64,000 nt of DNA. Source: Stomoxys calcitrans. Lineage: Eukaryota; Arthropoda; Insecta; Diptera; Muscidae. The translations under genes and the position numbers were made by a program. Location: the NCBI RefSeq assembly GCF_963082655.1, contig NC_081554.1, positions 59,332,933-59,396,932 of the forward strand, read 5' to 3'. Each line of letters opens with the position of its first letter. The stretch's first letter is position 1. Under the pieces are notes generated by a model, which was not told where the DNA came from, ran no database searches, and worked only from the letters and a program-made list of their open reading frames with translations. Positions 63,501-64,000 of the stretch are shown here, one piece after another.

Positions 63501-64000
63501 AAAGATCCTGATCCTCTTCATCGTCATCGTCATCGTCATTCATTCAACTCTTCAGTTATCATTATGTCGTTGTTTTCGGGAACCCAAGTAGGCACGATGC
63601 TATGAGCCCGAAATTTATTCGGATATTCAGAATTCTCCGCTCAGCACTTGATTCTGATTCCCTCCCGGCGTTTTGATTGTGGCTCTCATCATGGCATAGG
63701 CCTCATACTGAAAGATCGTATATTCCTCCGGCAGTGTCTATGTGATATAAATACCTCGAAAACATCGAGGTAGATCCCCAATCTTGCCAGTAAGTACTCA
63801 TCTGTGAAGATCTAGGTATCATCATTCCTAAAGGAGGTATTCGCCGATTGAAGCTGTTAAACCTTAGCTCCACACAAAGTCAAAGGAATTTTCAATGACA
63901 TCTCATTACTGCAGCCAATGATCTAGACACCATTTTGGCACTTGGTGCCATCGAACTCATTGTAGAATTCTTATCCCCCCTCCTCCTTAGAGTGTGGGGG
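63501..64000. other. Unrecognised DNA to window end
   Basis: No recognised repeat. A short (atcgtc)n-like patch lies at 63519-63540. Sequence at the edge cannot be judged. Confidence 0.35.

Overview
This window looks like repeat-dominated nuclear DNA of an insect, most likely a calyptrate (muscid-type) fly. The evidence is the non-LTR retrotransposon families seen here, mariner-like transposase relics, a tRNA-derived SINE, and hundreds of copies of ~155-bp monomers of the kind common in muscid genomes; the species is an inference. I find no convincing host exon, no functional tRNA or rRNA gene, and no intact protein-coding gene. Almost everything recognisable is mobile DNA in several nested layers.

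Main element classes. (1) A non-autonomous family, called HP elements here: a 15-17 nt GC-rich palindrome near one end, subterminal inverted repeats (TACCCWCCACC / GGTGGWGGGTA), and a core of ~155-bp tandem monomers. This architecture resembles the Helentron-derived DINE-1/HINE elements. Sense is taken as the strand on which the palindrome end comes last. (2) LINE family A, a non-LTR element with RT, RNase H and a CCHC knuckle (I/R1/LOA-like). (3) LINE family B, a second RNase H-bearing non-LTR element. (4) An RTE-like element with endonuclease and RT. (5) A Jockey-like RT fragment. (6) A ~320-bp tRNA-derived SINE with an ATTTGC-repeat tail. (7) A ~237-bp TA-flanked MITE. (8) Two mariner transposase pseudogenes and one hollow mariner with TIRs. 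(9) A 1576-bp TG...CA insertion with a 4-bp duplication, probably a solo LTR.

Layout. 0-11 kb: HP elements, LINE A 3' parts, RTE and Jockey fragments. 11-17 kb: MITE cluster and the longest RTE copy. 18-20.5 kb: mariner shell filled by an HP element. 21.6-36.6 kb: HP elements alternating with decayed LINE A copies, one split by the LTR-like insertion. 36.6-38 kb: a different G-rich repeat. 38.4-41.1 kb: LINE B with a ~920-bp minisatellite inside RNase H. 42.6-47.6 kb: mariner relics. 48.7-55.5 kb: the best-preserved LINE A copy, with a perfect 14-bp target duplication and two SINE insertions, then LINE B and more SINEs. 57.2-59.4 kb: LINE B with an internal tandem duplication. 60.4-61.6 kb: a ~31-bp satellite of palindromic monomers. 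62.5-63.5 kb: SINE and an RTE 5' module.

The parts do not form a pathway. They form a record of insertions whose relative order can be read from the nesting. All boundaries are by eye and uncertain by several to tens of bases, except where target duplications are given.
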